A stretch of DNA of 64,000 nucleotides. Origin: Acanthosepion pharaonis. Taxonomy: Eukaryota > Mollusca > Cephalopoda > Sepiida > Sepiidae. Each line of letters begins with the position of its first letter. Within the stretch, counting starts at the first letter, position 1. The notes beneath the pieces are model-generated. The model saw nothing but the letters and a program-made list of their open reading frames with translations, had not been told where the DNA came from and did no database searches. This document shows, one piece after another, positions 31,540 to 41,690 of this stretch. The stretch lies in the NCBI GenBank assembly GCA_903632075.3, contig CAHIKZ030000393.1, positions 580,001 through 644,000 of the forward strand, given 5' to 3'. The translations under genes and the position numbers were made by a program.

Positions 31540-31917
31540 ACGATGGAGTAAGGCCTAGCGGGTTGGATTGAGGAAGAGCCGAGTTCGAAATACAGTCGAA
31601 ACCATTACATTCACTTACATGCTAATACCCTTGAGAAAGGAACGGATCCTCTTCTTCTCCCTCCAGTTATGGGTAAATAGCAGGATAGACTAGGTTCTAT
31701 AGCCTTGGATGGCAACTGGTCTAGGAGAAGTAAAACTCTGAATTCAAATCCTGCAGAGGTTCGTTTGGGGACATTATGGCACGTAGTGGTATTCGGCCCT
31801 TCAAAATGTTTGAATGGTTCTGAAGAAAACCTTCACCACTATAATCATATATTTGGTGTCTGTTCCTAGGAACTGATCTGCTTGACCCTCATACGTCCTA
31901 TTCGACGGGAGAGTCAA

Positions 31918-31918
<1 letters not shown>
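31540..31918 (+). mobile_element. SINE-S with a LINE-D-like 3' tail
   Basis: Head: GCACGATGGAGTAAGG, GAGTTCGAAATACAGTCG and ATACCCTTGAGAAAGG; body CTATAGCCTTGGATGGCAAC. The tail (31878-31915) reads CTGCTTGACCCTCATACGTC then TTCGACGGGAGAGTCAAG. LINE-D ends at 20830-20868 with CTGACAGATCCTCATACGTC then CCGACGGGAGAGTC. The shared 3' end suggests LINE-D-type machinery mobilised this SINE. A (TA)n tail follows. Confidence 0.75.

Positions 31919-31967
<49 letters not shown>
31919..31967. repeat. (TA)n, at the SINE 3' end
   Basis: Begins directly after GAGAGTCAAG. Confidence 0.97.
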
Positions 31968-31970
<3 letters not shown>

Positions 31971-32111
31971 TGCATGGTTGACGCGGATCTAACGGTTATT
32001 GGGTCTAACGATGGTTTCTCCTGTTAAGCGGGTCGCAGGTTTCTCGAATATTCACACCATTGAACTAAATAAATATCCCGTTAAATAAACGAAGATTCTA
32101 TTCAAACATGA

Positions 32112-32225
<114 letters not shown>

Positions 32226-32324
32226 ATAAATAACTTTTAAGCATTAAAATCTTTCAAGTCGAAAGTGATATTTATTCTAAAATTGCAAAGTCTTGGCACA
32301 ATGCCAAAAGGGGGTGGATAGAGG

Positions 32325-32990
32325 AAAGCCCGGCCTTCAGTCTGTCTTATCTTAAACTTAGCTCGCCAAAATTACTGACCCAAACATACCACAGTATTCC
32401 TTACTCCAAAACCACACCTTCTTACTTACCATTCTTTCTACAGTCACCATAATACCTCAAGTCTCTATGTCGTTTTATCTAGTCCCCATATGCACAATGG
32501 AAAGTTCGTCAGAACAATTGCCATGGAAGTATTTATAGAAAAGGCCCGTCCTTCTTTAAGGCAGCGAATGTTGGAGGATTTCCTCAAAGATTGAAGAAGA
32601 GACTTGAAGCGACAGAGATATGGTTCTGCAGAAGGATGCGAATGATATCATGGACCGAGTGTGTGAGCAATGATGAGATCTTAAAGAGAATGCAAACAAG
32701 GATGGGACTTATACTTAACATCAGGAAGAGGCTGCTGAAGTTCTTGGGACACATAATGAGGAAGGAGGGTCTGGAGAATCTGATACTCACGGGTCAAATA
32801 GAAAGAAAAGTGAAACAAGGGTAAACAACGCATGACATACCAGGCGGGCTTAATCAAGTGGATGACAGAACGTTGTCTGAGACAGTTGACAGAGACACGA
32901 AACTTATTAACTACAAAAGATAGGGAGAAGTGGAGAGCCATGATCGCCTACTTCCTGAAAGGATATGGCACATAAAAAGAAAGAAAATAC
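32325..32990 (+). pseudogene. LINE-A/LINE-B composite, copy 2; LINE-B tail best preserved
   Basis: 32370-32540 repeats 29840-30020. From 32591 an open stretch of 77 codons gives KKRLEATEIWFCRRMRMISW, TECVSNDEILKRMQTRM, LLKFLGHIMRKEGLENLILT and GQIERKVKQG. After a stop the C-terminal region continues to a block near 32925 that encodes WRAMI-like residues. It is the clearest LINE-B example in the window and defines the family consensus used here. Confidence 0.8.
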
Positions 32991-33069
32991 AGGGAGACTA
33001 CATTACAGCAGTGGGATAATGAAACCGACATGTCAGGTCAGGACCAATAACCGCATAACTTTGAATTCG

Positions 33070-33225
33070 AAGTGTTCTTTCTCCTACATTGGTTGCCCTG
33101 CTATTTAACCGATAGCTAGGAAATACATGGGCTCATGCCTTTTCTACAATGCGAAATGAACGCAGTAGACTTGACATAACTTGAATTCGTCCCACCGATT
33201 CTGTTTCCAAAGTCGATAGTCCTTA
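33070..33225 (-). mobile_element. SINE-S, strongly decayed
   Basis: Minus strand: GGTGGGACGAATTCAAGTTA (B-box position), AAAGGCATGAGCCCATG, TATCGGTTAAATAGCAGGGC. Similarity is patchy. Confidence 0.45.
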
Positions 33226-33357
33226 CCCTACCTGAACATCGAGCATTTGGCAAACACTACCTACAATATATACGAGTCTTTCCTATGTATCCATATTTGT
33301 AATGGAGCTTAATGCATAAATTAAACCAAGTAAAAGATGTGGCGACAATAGTTGTTA

Positions 33358-33651
33358 CAGTGTAACGCGGATATAAGAGAAACCCGGATATAAGAGAAAT
33401 CCGGATATAAGAGAGATTTTCGCTGGTCCCAAATTAGAGCCTGTGTTAATGTATATAAAATAGACCCGGATATAAGAGACCCGGATATGAGACCCGGATA
33501 TAAGAGAAACCCGGATATAAGAGAGATTTTCTCTGGTCCCAAATTCGAGCCTGTGTTAATGCATATAAAATAGACCAAACCCGGATATAAGAGAAACCCG
33601 GATATAAGAGACTTCTTCTCCGGTCCCGACAACTCTCTCCGGGTTACACTG
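33358..33651. mobile_element. 294-bp TIR element (pogo/Tigger-like MITE)
   Basis: Starts CAGTGTAACGCGGATATAAG and ends CCGGGTTACACTG, imperfect terminal inverted repeats. Both sides are flanked by TA (33356-33357 and 33652-33653), the target of Tc1/mariner/pogo elements. Internally a 16-bp unit AACCCGGATATAAGAG, which is the TIR sequence itself, is repeated about eight times in two groups separated by a GGTCCCAAATT...GCCTGTGTTAATG block. No coding. Confidence 0.75.
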
Positions 33652-33683
33652 TATATAAAATATACTGTAATATATATTCATGA

Positions 33684-34065
33684 AGATCGGCTCGGAACAA
33701 GTAATTGGAGAACCGAGTTCGAATTCCGGTCGGGTTTGTTACGTTCGTTTACACGCAATTATCCTTGGGATAGGTATGAAACCCTCTCTTCTTCCTCCAT
33801 CTAGGAGTCGAATGGCAGGACAAGAGTTGGTCCTACAGCCTAGATTGGCAACCAGTCTGCCGCAGAAAGAAACCCCAAACTGCAATATTTAGCTATCCCC
33901 CCACGAGGATTGAATGTGGCACAAGGCCGAGTTTAATGTGGGTTTCACGAGCCCGTAGAAATCCCAAACTACTGCGTCAAAATCTGCTGCCTAATCAGTC
34001 ATGAAACGAAATCGACGTCATCGCCCAAGCATGTATCACGAATGGCACGTGTTTATCCCACGTTC
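33684..34065 (+). mobile_element. SINE-S with extended tail
   Basis: GAGTTCGAATTCCGGTCGGG (B box), ATCCTTGGGATAGG, CCTACAGCCTAGATTGGCAA and CCGCAGAAAGAAA. The tail includes CACAAGGCCGAGTTTAATG, also in the GC-rich repeat at 51 kb, and CCCAAGCATGTATCACG, also at 16545. Confidence 0.75.
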
Positions 34066-34364
34066 CCTATTTCGGACTGGGTTTCCGGTTCCGTCTAAAG
34101 TCCACTATAATTCTAACATTTCCGACTGAGCTACGAAATGTTATTCACTAATTAAATCTTGATCTCTTTAAATATAGAGTTCGCTGCTATCTTTCCTGCA
34201 TAGCCCTAAGAACTTCACTTGATGCAATTTCTTACGTCGATACAGCACGACACAGTAATTCTCTATCTTGAGTGGCTCTTGGGTCTTGCATTGCGTGACC
34301 ATTCATAAAGAGATTTGTTTTACTAAACCCGTTCGGCTCTAGATATTGTTCAGGGAGTACGCAG

Positions 34365-34625
34365 TTATTAGAAGGTTAGAAAGGACGAAGAGGAAGGCCG
34401 GCCTTCAGTCTGTCTTATCTTAAACTTAGCTCGCCAAAATTACTTACCCAAACATACCACGGTATTCCTTACTCCCAAAAAAACCTTCTTACTCACCAGT
34501 CTTTCTACAGTCACTATAATACCTCCAAGTCTCTATGTAGTCCTAACTAGTTCCTATATGCACAATGGAAATTTCGTCAGAACAATTACCAAGGAGGTAT
34601 TTATAGAAAAAGCACGTGATATATG
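34365..34625 (+). repeat. Composite repeat, copy 3
   Basis: GGCCGGCCTTCAGTCTGTC through TTTATAGAAAAAGCACG matches 32325-32540 and 29840-30020. The LINE-B part is missing. The first 30 bases repeat the transposase RRLERTK stretch of 30885. Confidence 0.65.
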
Positions 34626-34668
34626 TCCTTCTTTAACACCACAATCGCTTACCATTGTCCTTTTTCAG

Positions 34669-34669
<1 letters not shown>

Positions 34670-34701
<32 letters not shown>

Positions 34702-34774
34702 TAAGCATGATAGATAGATAGATAATATATATGAGATGCATAATCTATATCTCGTTCAGTACATGTATGAGTGC

Positions 34775-34851
<77 letters not shown>

Positions 34852-34949
34852 TGCTAATCTTTAACCAGAGGAAAACGTAAGCATCAAACAAACAAATTTA
34901 AGCAGGATAAGCATTCCATATAGATAGATAGATAGATGAAAACAGATTG

Positions 34950-34991
<42 letters not shown>

Positions 34992-35037
34992 TTAGATAGA
35001 TAGATAGATAGATAGATATACACGGGCAGGCATGAAG

Positions 35038-35088
<51 letters not shown>
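34670..35088. repeat. (GATA)n and (GT)n satellite cluster
   Basis: GATA arrays at 34670-34698, 34709-34727, 34920-34938, 34951-35020 and 35037-35088; (AT)n at 34777-34798; (GT)n at 34798-34850. A CACGGGCAGGCATGAAGA spacer interrupts the longest GATA tract. Confidence 0.97.
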
Positions 35089-35724
35089 TTCCTGGCTTAA
35101 ACCAATATTGATACAAGACCTTATGTAAGAAAAACCCAATGAAAGGCGAATTCTCATTTACATCAGCCTACGAGACAAGCAATGGCTATTCTTCTGCTGT
35201 AGGCGGTTTGCTCGCTAGAAGACAACTATAATTGATTTAAAGAGAAGGATGGACGAATGTATATATAAATAAGTGAAAAGAGCGAAACACAGTGATTCAT
35301 GTCCTCATGCACGTCGCCTCCGACTCATAACGCCGAAGATATACATCAATGTTTATTGTCGTAGGAACAAAGAGGCGCGTTTCCGAGGAAGCGAACGCCA
35401 AGCATTTTACAGCTCTTTTTTTTTTTCTTTTTTTTTCATTAATTTTGTCTTTGCCTTTTTGTTTTTTTTTTTACTCTTCTTTGGTCAGCGCTGATTTCTA
35501 TAACCAGTTTCTTGAACTTTATTCGGCTTATTGAGAGGCGGCCGTCTCAACATTGTTGGCTCAGCAAGTCAGATTGACGGACCCGCAGAGAAGTTTAACA
35601 TGCCGACACTAAATTCAATGCCCACTCACAGAAACGTATCGAACTTTATATTACAGAGAGTCACGTGTACATCAAAGTTTAATATTTTACTATCAGTACT
35701 GAGCAATTTTAATAATAATAATAT
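35089..35724. other. No gene recognised
   Basis: Contains a T-rich run at 35418-35475 and GCGTTTCCGAGGAAGCGAACGC-type GC patches; no domain. Confidence 0.45.
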
Positions 35725-36221
35725 GGAACTAAACAATACACACAGACGGAACAATCAAAGCTAACTGCCCAGACATTAGAGACCGCAAACAAACAAAAAA
35801 AAATGCCTCTTGATATGGCAGTCCCTGCAGACTGCAGTGTATCGTTGAAGATCTTTAAAACGCTATCAAAATACAAGAACCTTGAAATCGAAATCTCAAA
35901 AATATGGCATATGGGAGCATCAACAATTCCTGTTGTAGTTTGAGCCCTCAGATTGTTTGGAAAAGATTACAGTAGACCAATTGAAGGGATTCCTGGAAGC
36001 CCATGCCTTAAAGAAATACAAAAGAAATTTCTCACGGGTACAGCCTACACCTTACGAAGGGCTTTATCTATGTAAAATATGTTTGTTTTTATTATTATTA
36101 CTTATTTTATCTTATTTACTTATTTATTTTTAATTGGTCAGGGCAAAATGTCATGATGCCATTTCTAACCTTAGGTTTCTGAACGGGACACGGAAAGAAA
36201 TCAAAGGTAATAAAATAAAAA

Positions 36222-36264
<43 letters not shown>

Positions 36265-36265
36265 G
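35725..36265 (+). pseudogene. LINE-C C-terminal fragment with (TTA)n
   Basis: Short frames give MPLDMAVPADCSVSLKIFKT-like, LSKYKNLEIEISKIWHMG and IEGIPGSPCLKEIQK, followed by GAAGGGCTTTATCTATG and GGGACACGGAAAGAAATCAA. The 3' end leads to an A/T-rich stretch and a (TTA)n tract (36220-36264). Confidence 0.8.
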
Positions 36266-36274
36266 CAGCTCCGG

Positions 36275-37320
36275 GCCAAAGATGCACATCCAGATTCTAT
36301 CACACTCATATAATTCGAAACTAACACGAAACGCAGGGTCTGCGGAAAATATGATAAAACTGTTGACCATAATATCTCAGGATGTCTGAAACTAGGAAAA
36401 AATGAATATGCCAACAGACATAACAAGGTAGCGATATATGTGCACTGGAAGATATGCAAGAAGCACAAAATCGAAACCACTGAGAGATGGTATGACCACC
36501 AACCAGACAAAGTTACCCAAAATAGCAATGTAATTATCTTCTGAGACATCCCAATTCCAACTGACAGGGGAATAAATGCCAGCCAATCTGATAACAAATC
36601 TGATATTCTATTTACATTATTCGGGCTATTGTCCTTATCTTTGTCACCATATTTATTACAACGTTTCGGCCTCGAGGACACATGTCACAGTGGATAAAGG
36701 CGTTAGTTAGATCCAGTGACATGATCCAAAGAGTGTGAGTTCAATACCTGGTTAACGTAGTGGAGGACTTGGAGAGGAGAATTAACAGGAGATAACTGAC
36801 AATTGACATCCATTAAGCATGGCACGTGGAACTAGAACAGTCTACTCCAGTGAGCGAAATAAAGGGTTCAGTTCAACATTCCAACCAACTGAAGAAGGCC
36901 GTAGCGTACAACGGCCGAAACGTTCTAATAAATATGGCGACAAAGATGAGGACAATAGTCCGAATAATGTAAATAGTGGACATAATACCTCACCTCAGAA
37001 ATATAGACAAATCTGATATGATCATAAAATACAAGAAATTCAAGAAGTTTATGCTTATTGACATAACAGTACCTTCTGAGAGAAATGTCTCCATGAAAAA
37101 TATCGAGAAATTGTCGAAATACAAGGGCCTGAAGATTAACAGGGTGTGAGGAATGAAGTCTGAGTCTGTACCAATAGCAATCGGAGCTCTGTGCCTTGTG
37201 AGAAAAGGAATGGGCAATTTTACGAACAGTGTCCCAGGCAACATCAACATACAAGTTACCCAGATGATCGCCCTACTAGGAACATCCCATATACTAAGAA
37301 ACGTGCTATCAATTTAGTGA
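36275..37320 (+). pseudogene. LINE-C with zinc knuckle, split by an N element
   Basis: 36320-36605 encodes a CRVCGKYDKTVDHIISGC zinc-knuckle, KVAIYVHWKICKKHKIETT and RWYDHQPDKV. Beyond a 400-bp insertion, 37015-37315 continues KFMLIDITVPSERNVSMKN, IEKLSKYKGLKI, one stop, VPIAIGALCLV and LGTSHILRNVLSI. Deleting the insert and one copy of the flanking duplication rejoins codons in frame (DNKSD to MIIK). The protein would be the C-terminus of an endonuclease-RT polyprotein. Besides the insertion, at least two stops are present. Confidence 0.85.
36607..37006 (+). mobile_element. N element 1, inverted dimer with target duplication
   Basis: Flanked by ACAAATCTGATAT at 36594-36606 and 37007-37019. 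The left 65 bases are the reverse complement of the element's own distal part (GTAAATAG ... AACGTTTCGG). Then the forward copy starts GGACACATGGCACAGTGG (A box TGGCACAGTGG), GAGTTCAATACCTGG (B box), CTGAAGA at 36889, a GGCCG...CGGCC stem, GAAACGTT at 36917, and a CCTCAGAAATATAGACA tail. The order is tRNA-like head, hammerhead-like core, tail. The inverted 5' piece resembles Penelope-like insertions. Confidence 0.75.
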
Positions 37321-37489
37321 CAATTCCCCTATAGGGCCTGAGGACTATACTCTGGGTCTTGGTTGTACAGGATACAAAGCAGGAAACAACATACACAAAT
37401 GATAATAATAATAATTTTCTCCAACCAGCCTATCATTTCTTTCAAAAGAAATAAAAACAAAAGACAAATTCTAACAAATGCAAGAGTTC

Positions 37490-37665
37490 ACACTCAAAAC
37501 GCCATTGAAGTTAGTAAGACGCAAGGAGTTAGAGATTAGGGTTAGAGAGTATGAGAGTGTTAGAGAGTATGCGAGAAAAATACTATTAAGGAAAAGAGGA
37601 CAATAAAAGAAAAATGCATTAAAATGACAGAAGATAACGATTGATGTTACATTTAATTTATTTTA
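37490..37665 (-). pseudogene. LINE-A 3' tail
   Basis: CACTCAAAACGCCATTGAAG and AGTAAGACGCAAGGAGTTAG with AATAAAAGAAAAATGCATT match other LINE-A 3' ends. Confidence 0.55.
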
Positions 37666-38161
37666 AAACAAATTTGACTGGGAAGCATGAACCCGGTATA
37701 AAATTTCACAAGGCAGTAAAGCCTCTAAGACATGTGGTGTTACTGGATGTGAAAGAATCAGAAGCAGAAACATTACACATAAGCGAGAAGAATAAGAGTA
37801 GCCAGGAGGACAGTAGATAACGATTGACACTGGATTTAAACTTTTGAAAAACAAAGTTGGCTAGAAAACGAAAAACCAGAAGAAGGTTCCACAAGTGAAA
37901 AGTGCGAGAAAAGAAACTGTTAGCATAGAACTTTCATTTACATCTAGCCATCTCAACTGTAAAATGATGAGTCCTTGCTGCAAATCGAGTATAAATAAAG
38001 TCTAGGTACCATAGAGGAAGGTTCTTCAGAACAATTGACATGAAAGTATTTATAGTAAAAGCACAGGTAAGCTAGATTACGGTGGTGAAAAAGTGAATGA
38101 TGGCGAGATGCCATGTCAGGACCAATGATGTTGATGATTCTTCTTCGGATTTTATCAAGAA

Positions 38162-38430
38162 TCATACTTATTATAAAACCCAGGTTGTGTGTGTGTGTGT
38201 GTGTGTTCGTTTATATATTGGATCGGATTTCCTACATTTTTCAACCGATTTCAACAAAACTTCACAGGACTACATAAAATTACCTTGCGGTGGTTCTGAC
38301 AGTGCCAAAAATTGGAAAAACACAACTATTTTTGCATGAAATCAATTTGAAAACACGATTAAGAGGCATCACAAGAATGAAAGGGGGACAACTCATATCG
38401 AGTTATACTTATTATAAAACCCAAGTTGTT

Positions 38431-38490
<60 letters not shown>

Positions 38491-38879
38491 CATCTATATA
38501 TGGGATCGGATTTCCTACATTTTTCAACCGATTTCAATAAAACTTCACTTTTTTTGGCAGGTAGTGTTTCTTATTGTCTTGCATACTTTTTTCTTTATTT
38601 TTACATTCAGAAAGCTTTAAAAATTCCATTTACAAGACAATTGTTTATAATAAAATTCTATTCAATCGGTAGACTCATAACGATTGAAAACAATGTTTTT
38701 GTTTGAGTTTGGGTTTGACCAATTCGTCAAAAAAAGAAAAAAAAACTAATTAAGACATGCGTGTCCGTCAACCTTAAACAATAATCTTTGTCAATTTTAT
38801 TTTTTAGTCTTTATGATGGTCGATACTTGATCTATCTCTTACTGTTACATCCCCGGGCAACGCCGGGCTCTACTCCTAG
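38162..38879 (+). mobile_element. Non-autonomous Helitron-like element
   Basis: 718 bp. Begins TCATACTTATTATAAAACCC after a host A and ends ...CTCCTAG before a host T. A GC hairpin CCCGGGCAACGCCGGG (38852-38867) lies about 8 bases before the CTAG end, the usual Helitron 3' signature. Removing 38162-38879 rejoins the surrounding LINE-A sequence at YLE-ILDKI, a stretch intact in copies at 5810 and 60848. The 5' part including a (GT)n tract is duplicated internally with a period of 241 bp (38165 and 38406). No Rep/helicase. Confidence 0.8.
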
Positions 38880-39523
38880 TCTCTAAATATAGCAGGAACA
38901 CCAGATCATATGTGGCAACAATATTCAAACCATAGAAAAATGGAAAACATATAAATATATAAGACTGATACTTGAGAGAGAAAGAGTCTAGCACGTGACA
39001 AATTTTCTAGCAGCAGCTAGCAACTGATTCAATATAAACTTTCTACTTCATGTCAGCGGAAAAAGTTAACACAAGAAGGCGCTACGTGCCACTACTGGAG
39101 GTTAGCATCAGCCATGCTGATGGAAAGCAGAAATGGGGGTCATTCAGAGGATTGATAGAGGGCTATTTAATTTTAGAAGCGTTAAAATTCAAGTCCTATC
39201 TTAGCCCAGTTATCAACTGATTGTAACTACTTTTTTTTTTTTTTAGATTAGTTGCCAATTTGACCTGCCCGAACAGATCAGATCTGATATTAAGACAGGT
39301 GTAAATAATTGTATCATCAGAATAGATACCGTGTCGAGAACTGATGAAGAAGATCATTGATGGAAATTAGGAACAGCGTAGGTCCAGGGATCGATACCAT
39401 GTCGACACCAACATTACTGCCGAAAAATCTAGAACAGTGGTCGTTCAGAACAACTTTCATTTCGATATTTGATAAGAACGACTGAATCAGATAAAAAAAA
39501 AACGTACAGAAATATCATTACTA

Positions 39524-40001
39524 CCATAATTCTCCATGTATAATACACTTTCATCCATAATCCGCACCCCTACAATTGTAATGAAACTGTTGGAAAATGC
39601 TTCTACTCACGCATAATACGCACCCCTTGTTTGGTAATCAAACCCAATAAACTGTACCTCCCCCAATTTCATTAGGGTCAGCGTTTGCTACTCTTATTCA
39701 AAAATGGTTTTAATCATAGAATAATATTATTCTATCTTAGTTTTATGATAATTCTTATTTTATTTTAGATTTGTAAGTATTGTTAGGCACATATGATTGT
39801 ATTTGACATCTTTATGGGATCGCAATCACCGAATGTTAGTGTCAAATTGTCGTATGTTAGTGGTGAGTGGTTATTTCGCAAATGAAATCGACCTATGAAA
39901 CGGTAAGTTTTTTAATGAATTTTTGTAGCTGTGTATAATATTCACCCCTAATTTTATTCATTTTTAGAAAAAAAATGCGTATTATACATGGGGAATTAAG
40001 G
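39524..40001. mobile_element. TIR element M, copy 1 (478 bp)
   Basis: Ends CCATAATTCTCCATGTATAA and TTATACATGGGGAATTAAGG are inverted repeats of about 25 bases. TA flanks both sides. The interior has no coding. Landmarks ATGGTTTTAATC, ATTGTTAGGCACATATGATT and GAAATCGACCTATGAAACGG occur also in copy 2. Confidence 0.85.
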
Positions 40002-40061
40002 TAGTTTATTTTTATTGTTGGTAATATTTTCATTATCATTTTGCATGCATGATATTATTTA

Positions 40062-40550
40062 CCGTAATTCCTCATGTAAAATACGCCTTCATCCATAAAA
40101 CGGACATCTAAAATTGTGCTGAAAGTGTGGGAAAATACTTCTACTCATGCATAATACGCACCCCTTATTTGGTAATCAAACCCTATAAACCTTATAAAAT
40201 GTACCTCTCCAATTTCATTACGGCCAGCGTCTGCTACTCGTTTTAAAAATGGTTTTAAACCTAGAATAATATTATTCTAATTTAGTTTTATAATAATTCT
40301 TATTTTATCTTTCATTTGTAAATATTGTTAGGTACATATAATTGTATTTGACATCCTTATGAGGTCGCAATCGTCGAATGTTAGTGTCAAATTGTCGTAT
40401 GTTTATGTTGACTAGTCTTTTCGCAACTGAAATCGACCTATGAAACGGTAATTTTAAAGAAATATATTTGTAGCTGTGCATAATACGCACTCCTAATTTT
40501 GCTTACTATTTTTTTTAGAAAAAATGCGTATTATACATGGGGAATTACGG
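40062..40550. mobile_element. TIR element M, copy 2 (489 bp)
   Basis: Ends CCGTAATTCCTCATGTAAAA and TATACATGGGGAATTACGG, flanked by TA. Alignable to copy 1 over its whole length and in the same orientation, with 60 bases between. TA target and short TIRs suggest the Tc1/mariner-pogo superfamily; the autonomous partner is unknown. Confidence 0.85.
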
Positions 40551-40975
40551 TATATATCAACTTGCTCAGTAGTCAGTCATCCCAAACCCTGCCAAATGCT
40601 TTCGAGCTGTGCAAAGCAACGGCTCGAGGTTCTCTATTCTTATCTAAATCTTTATACATTCATCAATAACCATTAAAACATCAGCATTTGGTCTAGAGAA
40701 GGTAAAACCATATTGTTTATCTGAAAGTAGACTCTGCGAGGTGAGAGGCATGACCAATTTTGAGTTGATTAGGGCCTCTAGTACATTGCCAAAGGTAGAA
40801 GGCTAATAGGCCGATAATTGGAAGCATCAGACGTTTTACCTGAATTCTTAAAGACTGGAACTGCAGAAGAGGATTTCGAACAGGCTGGAAATCAAAAGCA
40901 GCCAAGCATTTATTCATTTTAGAGAGAACAAGAACTAGTTCTTCTGTTTAATTAAGTAGAAACAACACACAAAAA

Positions 40976-41690
40976 AATGCTTCGCTTGCCCAAGGTAATT
41001 GTTAATGTATTAAGCAAGTTATTCACAAGAATTGTAAAGGTAACCTAACTTAACATTGGTATTTCATAGTGACGCACTGGTTGTAGTTCGAACTCTCATT
41101 TGCAAGGTTCTACTAAAATAGTTTGGTAATGTTCGGTCTGCAGTTGACGCTAGCGTAATACTAGTAACGACAATAGTCATTCACCATACAATCAGAAATA
41201 GTTACAAATCTTATAAAAGGTAACCGTAAATTTCTAAGTTTCGAATGGGCCATCGGGGGCTAATCTGTTTGGGCTGATGTAAGATACCCTGAAGATAGTT
41301 TAGAAAGTGAAATGGTTCTATACTAAATTTACCAAATGGTAACAATGGATTTTTTTTTCTGACAAATTTCTTGTTTAAATTTTACAAGGTTAAATTTCCT
41401 CTCAAAACAGGGGCTGAAGTCATGAGTGCAAGACTGAATGATAAGGCGTAGCATTTTAAATATTAGTACATCAAGAGTTTTAAAGGTACACGAAATAGTT
41501 TGATCTTTGGCAGACCCTGAGAAATGTTTATACTCCTGTTCAGGAATACGGAGGTTGAACTGACCTTACTCGCAAGAAAGAGGAAAATTAAATTTCAACA
41601 CACACACACACACACACAAGCATACACACATATATGTGCCTGTGTATGCACATGTATTCATTTGGATTTTGTCTCAACAGCGTGAGACGC
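40976..41690. other. No gene seen; (AC)n at 41600-41628
   Basis: AT-rich, no domain. A short CA tract precedes the GC-rich island. Confidence 0.5.

Larger units (their letters stand above)
37680..40975 (-). pseudogene. LINE-A copy with nested insertions
   Basis: From 40975 down the minus strand encodes CLAAFDFQP, ALINSKLVMPLTSQSLLSDK, QYGFTFSRPNADV and (40600) RAVAL...SKAF and LLSKLI. Two TIR elements (39524-40550) interrupt. It resumes at 39515 with IQSFLSNIEMKVVLNDHC, IPGPTLFLISINDLL, FxDDTIIYTCLNI (RT active-site region), WAKIGLEF and LPSISMAD-like codons. A Helitron-like element (38162-38879) interrupts. It resumes with ILDKIRRRIINIIGPDMASR and FYKYFHVNCSEEPSSMVPRL, and runs to the 3' tail near 37690. 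Frames are broken in several places, but the order is that of one insertion. Confidence 0.85.

Noticed and set aside
36151..36681. 176-codon minus-strand open frame with poly-Asn
   Set aside because: Antisense of LINE-C and of (TTA)n plus an N element; the plus strand gives the recognisable zinc-knuckle protein.
37530..37580. Telomere-like TTAGGG repeats
   Set aside because: Only scattered GATTAGGG and GTTAGAGAG strings in a LINE-A tail.
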